From Bacteroides stercorirosoris (GTDB lineage: Bacteria; Bacteroidota; Bacteroidia; Bacteroidales; Bacteroidaceae), in NCBI RefSeq assembly GCF_900142015.1, contig NZ_FQZN01000024.1:1-64000 (forward strand): a stretch of 64,000 bases of DNA, read 5' to 3'. This document shows positions 61,435 through 64,000 of the stretch, piece by piece (position 1 is the stretch's first letter; each line of letters starts with the position of its first letter). Below the pieces are notes generated by a model. The model did not search any database and had not been told where the DNA came from. It saw only the letters and a list, made by a program, of their open reading frames with translations. The position numbers were made by a program, and so were the translations under genes.

Positions 61435-62766
61435 TTACATCAAATTACTTGCCAATTCACTTAACTGGCTGCGTTCTCCTTTTAACAAATTCACGTGTGC
61501 AAAAAGGTTCTGATCTTTCATACGGTCAATCATGTAAACCAAACCATTGGACTGACTATCCAGATAGGGTTGGTCAATTTGCTGGATATCACCGGTAAAT
61601 ATCATTTTGGTTCCTTCTCCAGCGCGTGTAATGATGGTCTTTATTTCATGCGGAGTCAAATTTTGCGCTTCATCAATGATGCAATAAGTCTCACTCAGAC
61701 TACGTCCGCGGATGAAAGCCAGCGCTTCAATCACCAACTGGTCACTTTTCTGCATATCATCCAGACGCTTCACTTCTGTAGAATTTGTGGCAAACTGATG
61801 CTTAATGACATTCAGATTGTCGAACAAAGGCTGCATATAAGGAGCGACTTTTTCTTTAGCATCACCCGGCAGAAAACCGATATCCTTATTAGATAAAGCA
61901 ACAATAGGACGCGCCAATAAAATCTGCTTGTAATCGTTCATCTGACTAAGCGCGGCAGCCAAAGCCAACAACGTCTTTCCGGTACCGGCTTTACCCGTCA
62001 AGGCAACCAATTTTATATTAGGGTCATTCAACACCTCAAAAGCAAAACTTTGCTCGGCATTCCTCGGTTCGATACCGTAATTCTTCGTTTTATTCACCCG
62101 GCAAATCGTATGCGTGAAAGGGTTGTTGCGAGCCAGAACACTGTTCCGGTCACTCTTCAGGACAAAGCATTCATTCGGATGAATAATATCCTTGAAATCA
62201 AACTCATTGATATCCAGTCCTTCCCTGGAAGAGTAAATCCTGTCTATCAAGGAAGGGTCAATCCCTTCGAATATCTCATTCGATTTCTCGAAGATATCCG
62301 CATTTATCACTTTGTCATTGATGTAATCTTCGCAAAGCAGACCGATGGAACGTGCTTTCATACGAAGGTTTACATCTTTCGTCACCAAAATGGTCTTCAT
62401 TGCCTTCTTTTCACGCGTCAGCCAATCAACCACCGACAGAATCAGATGATCCGGAATACGTTCCGGGAAAGACGCATGCACATCCGGAGCATCCACAACT
62501 CCCGCTACCACAAACAGACGCCCCAAGCCTTCGCCTAAAGAAGCGCCTTTACTAAAAAGATTGTCATCGGTTATTAAATCGAGTTCGCGGAGAAATTCAC
62601 GGGCGTTGAAGTTAATCTGTTCATTCCCTTTCTTGAATTTGTCCAATTCTTCAAGAACCACGATGGGGAGATAAATGTCGTTTTCCTGAAAGTTTTTAAG
62701 ACAGTTATAATCATGAAGGATTACGTTGGTATCAATCACAAAATTTTTCTTTGCTCCCATACTCAT
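61435..62766 (-). CDS. PIN domain-PhoH family ATPase
   Basis: A 443-residue protein joining an N-terminal PIN nuclease domain (VIDTNVILHD at residues 10-19, with acidic residues in VVLEELDKFK and the later VTKDVNLRMKA) to a PhoH-type P-loop ATPase (GKAGTGKT, ARPIVALSNKDIGFLPGD, and Walker B YCIIDEAQNL). This arrangement matches bacterial PhoH2/YlaK-like RNA helicase-ribonucleases. The start is ATG 62766 or ATG 62760. It is divergent from folC. Confidence 0.92.
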   Translation of the reverse strand: MSMGAKKNFVIDTNVILHDYNCLKNFQENDIYLPIVVLEELDKFKKGNEQINFNAREFLRELDLITDDNLFSKGASLGEGLGRLFVVAGVVDAPDVHASFPERIPDHLILSVVDWLTREKKAMKTILVTKDVNLRMKARSIGLLCEDYINDKVINADIFEKSNEIFEGIDPSLIDRIYSSREGLDINEFDFKDIIHPNECFVLKSDRNSVLARNNPFTHTICRVNKTKNYGIEPRNAEQSFAFEVLNDPNIKLVALTGKAGTGKTLLALAAALSQMNDYKQILLARPIVALSNKDIGFLPGDAKEKVAPYMQPLFDNLNVIKHQFATNSTEVKRLDDMQKSDQLVIEALAFIRGRSLSETYCIIDEAQNLTPHEIKTIITRAGEGTKMIFTGDIQQIDQPYLDSQSNGLVYMIDRMKDQNLFAHVNLLKGERSQLSELASNLM

Positions 62767-62828
62767 TAGATTTAAATTGTTGATATATTTGCCTCCAAAG
62801 AAAAGACAAGCTGCACCTCTGCATAAAA

Positions 62829-62874
62829 AATGAATAAGTTCATTTCATTCTGCTCCCAGTTTGCATTATCTTTG
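62829..62874 (+). promoter_or_regulatory. folC promoter with palindromic module
   Basis: AATGAATAAGTTCATT palindrome, pyrimidine-rich spacer, GTTTGCAT and TATCTTTG (62867-62874). It is homologous to the modules at 41522 and 56834; with the latter, similarity extends upstream through a GCATAAAAAA segment. Confidence 0.72.
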
Positions 62875-62937
62875 CAGCTTCTAAGATAGGAATTAAAAAG
62901 AGAGAATGGTTTGCTTTCTCGTTAAATATTTAAAAAG

Positions 62938-64000
62938 ATGGATTATCAGAACACTTTATTATACTTATATAACAGTGTCCCCATGTTCCAGCAGGTGGGG
63001 AGTTCAGCGTATAAGGAAGGATTGGAGAACACACAAGCTTTAGACGAACATTTCGGACATCCGCACCGGAACTTCCACAGCATCCATGTAGGGGGGACAA
63101 ACGGAAAAGGATCATGTTCACACACGCTTGCCGCAATCTTACAGGAAGCGGGATACAGAGTGGGATTATATACTTCTCCGCATCTCGTGGATTTTCGCGA
63201 ACGTATCCGTGTAAACGGACAAGTTATTCCGGAAGAGTACGTGGTCCGGTTTGTAGAAGAAGAACGGGACTTTTTCGAGCCCTTGCATCCCTCTTTCTTC
63301 GAACTGACCACTGCGATGGCATTTCGTTATTTCTCCGATCAGCAAGTAGATGTAGCCGTTATCGAGGTAGGTCTTGGCGGAAGACTGGACTGCACCAACA
63401 TCATACAGCCGGATTTATGCATCATCACCAATATTAGTTTCGACCACACACAATTCCTGGGAGATACGCTGGAAAAGATAGCAGGAGAAAAAGCCGGCAT
63501 CATAAAAAGCGGAATACCTGTAATAATCGGAGAAACAACTCCCGAAACAAAGCCTGTATTCACGAAAAAGGCTCATGAAACCGGCGCTCCCATTCTCTTC
63601 GCGGAAGAGAACCAGGGGGATGATTATCCCGGATTAGAATGTGAATTGAAAGGACTATATCAGACTAAAAATACCCGTACCTTGCTTACGGCTATCCCGC
63701 AATTGCAAAAAGCAGGATACAAACTGAGCGAACAGGCTGTCCGCAGTGGTTTCGCACACGTCTGCGAACTGACCGGACTGATGGGACGCTGGCAAAAATT
63801 ACAAGATGCCCCTACCCTGATATGTGATACAGGACACAACGTGGGAGGTATCACTTACATAACGGTACAACTGAAACAACAGTCTTACCGGAAACTACAC
63901 ATGGTCATAGGTATGGTGAATGACAAAGACATCCGTGGTGTGCTGGCACTGTTACCCGAAGATGCCGAATACTACTTCACGAAAGCCAGCGTGAAACGCG
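62938..64000 (+). CDS. folC: Folylpolyglutamate/dihydrofolate synthase, 3' truncated by the window
   Basis: The reading frame starts with ATG at 62938 and is still open at the window end (354 codons seen; the family is about 420-440). It adds glutamate to folates and to dihydropteroate. The P-loop is GGTNGKGS at residues 52-59; LYTSPHLVDFRERI, EVGLGGRLDCTN and ITNISFDHTQFLG are family motifs, and ICDTGHNVGG starts the C-terminal domain. A strong promoter lies 64 bases upstream. Confidence 0.95.
   Translation, partial: MDYQNTLLYLYNSVPMFQQVGSSAYKEGLENTQALDEHFGHPHRNFHSIHVGGTNGKGSCSHTLAAILQEAGYRVGLYTSPHLVDFRERIRVNGQVIPEEYVVRFVEEERDFFEPLHPSFFELTTAMAFRYFSDQQVDVAVIEVGLGGRLDCTNIIQPDLCIITNISFDHTQFLGDTLEKIAGEKAGIIKSGIPVIIGETTPETKPVFTKKAHETGAPILFAEENQGDDYPGLECELKGLYQTKNTRTLLTAIPQLQKAGYKLSEQAVRSGFAHVCELTGLMGRWQKLQDAPTLICDTGHNVGGITYITVQLKQQSYRKLHMVIGMVNDKDIRGVLALLPEDAEYYFTKASVKR

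Overview
The window reads as a chromosomal segment of a gut Bacteroides or a close relative. The evidence is the Bacteroides-type promoter -7 element TAnnTTTG in front of many genes, the near absence of Shine-Dalgarno sequences, a GadB/glutaminase/K+ channel/GadC cluster, a BioB-BioA fusion, an Mpi-like serine recombinase and several Bacteroides-restricted families (DUF4494, head-GIN DUF2807 proteins, long runs of FtsX permeases). Species cannot be fixed from this sequence alone. No prophage, conjugative element, intact insertion sequence or CRISPR array is seen.

Layout. 1-66: 5' end of a 16S rRNA on the minus strand, with three tandem promoters upstream. 1644-7769: plus-strand biotin operon (small upstream ORF, bioBA fusion, bioF, bioG, bioC, bioD). 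7860-13182: glycosyltransferase, LolC/E-type permease, class I aminotransferase, fucose-isomerase-like protein. 13185-15800: sensor histidine kinase. 15892-34910: a 19-kb minus-strand ABC cluster with one periplasmic adaptor, one LolD/MacB-type ATPase, twelve ATPase-less MacB/FtsX permeases in six type-B/type-A pairs, and two DUF2807 proteins; sigma-54-like promoters with paired upstream palindromes precede the adaptor and the ATPase. 35526-41280: glutamate/GABA acid-resistance cluster (gadB, glsA, K+ channel, gadC). 41574-41980: rnpB. 42013-44648: YihY membrane protein, nitroreductase, riboflavin synthase. 45075-49779: phosphate uptake (pstC-pstA-pstB-phoU and divergent pstS) with Pho-box-like repeats between. 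49842-55469: glnS, a TPR protein, a DUF368 undecaprenyl-phosphate transporter, thiol peroxidase, an HdeD-like protein. 55544-64000: Mpi-like recombinase, DUF4494 protein, YggS-type PLP protein, dihydroorotate-dehydrogenase-like protein, CapD/WbpM-type sugar dehydratase, PIN-PhoH ATPase and a truncated folC.

The most unusual signal is intergenic. Four separate non-coding loci (1024-1101, 9059-9180, 38282-38457, 56510-56655) carry short conserved words that recur at exactly 22-bp pitch, separated by mostly non-conserved spacers. Two loci share GTAAM-N4-KTTAC. The other two use GGTGTAGCC and GGTGTGGCAT-type words, and in both of these the word changes strand inside the array while the 22-bp register is kept. 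This argues for selection on helical phase rather than simple slippage. I know of no named element with these properties. One array is enclosed by a diverged inverted repeat of about 200 bp.

Other points of interest are a PstC that carries a PstS-like stretch in its periplasmic loop, a promoter module shared by rnpB, the DUF4494 gene and folC, and a possible 90-nt small RNA upstream of ribE.
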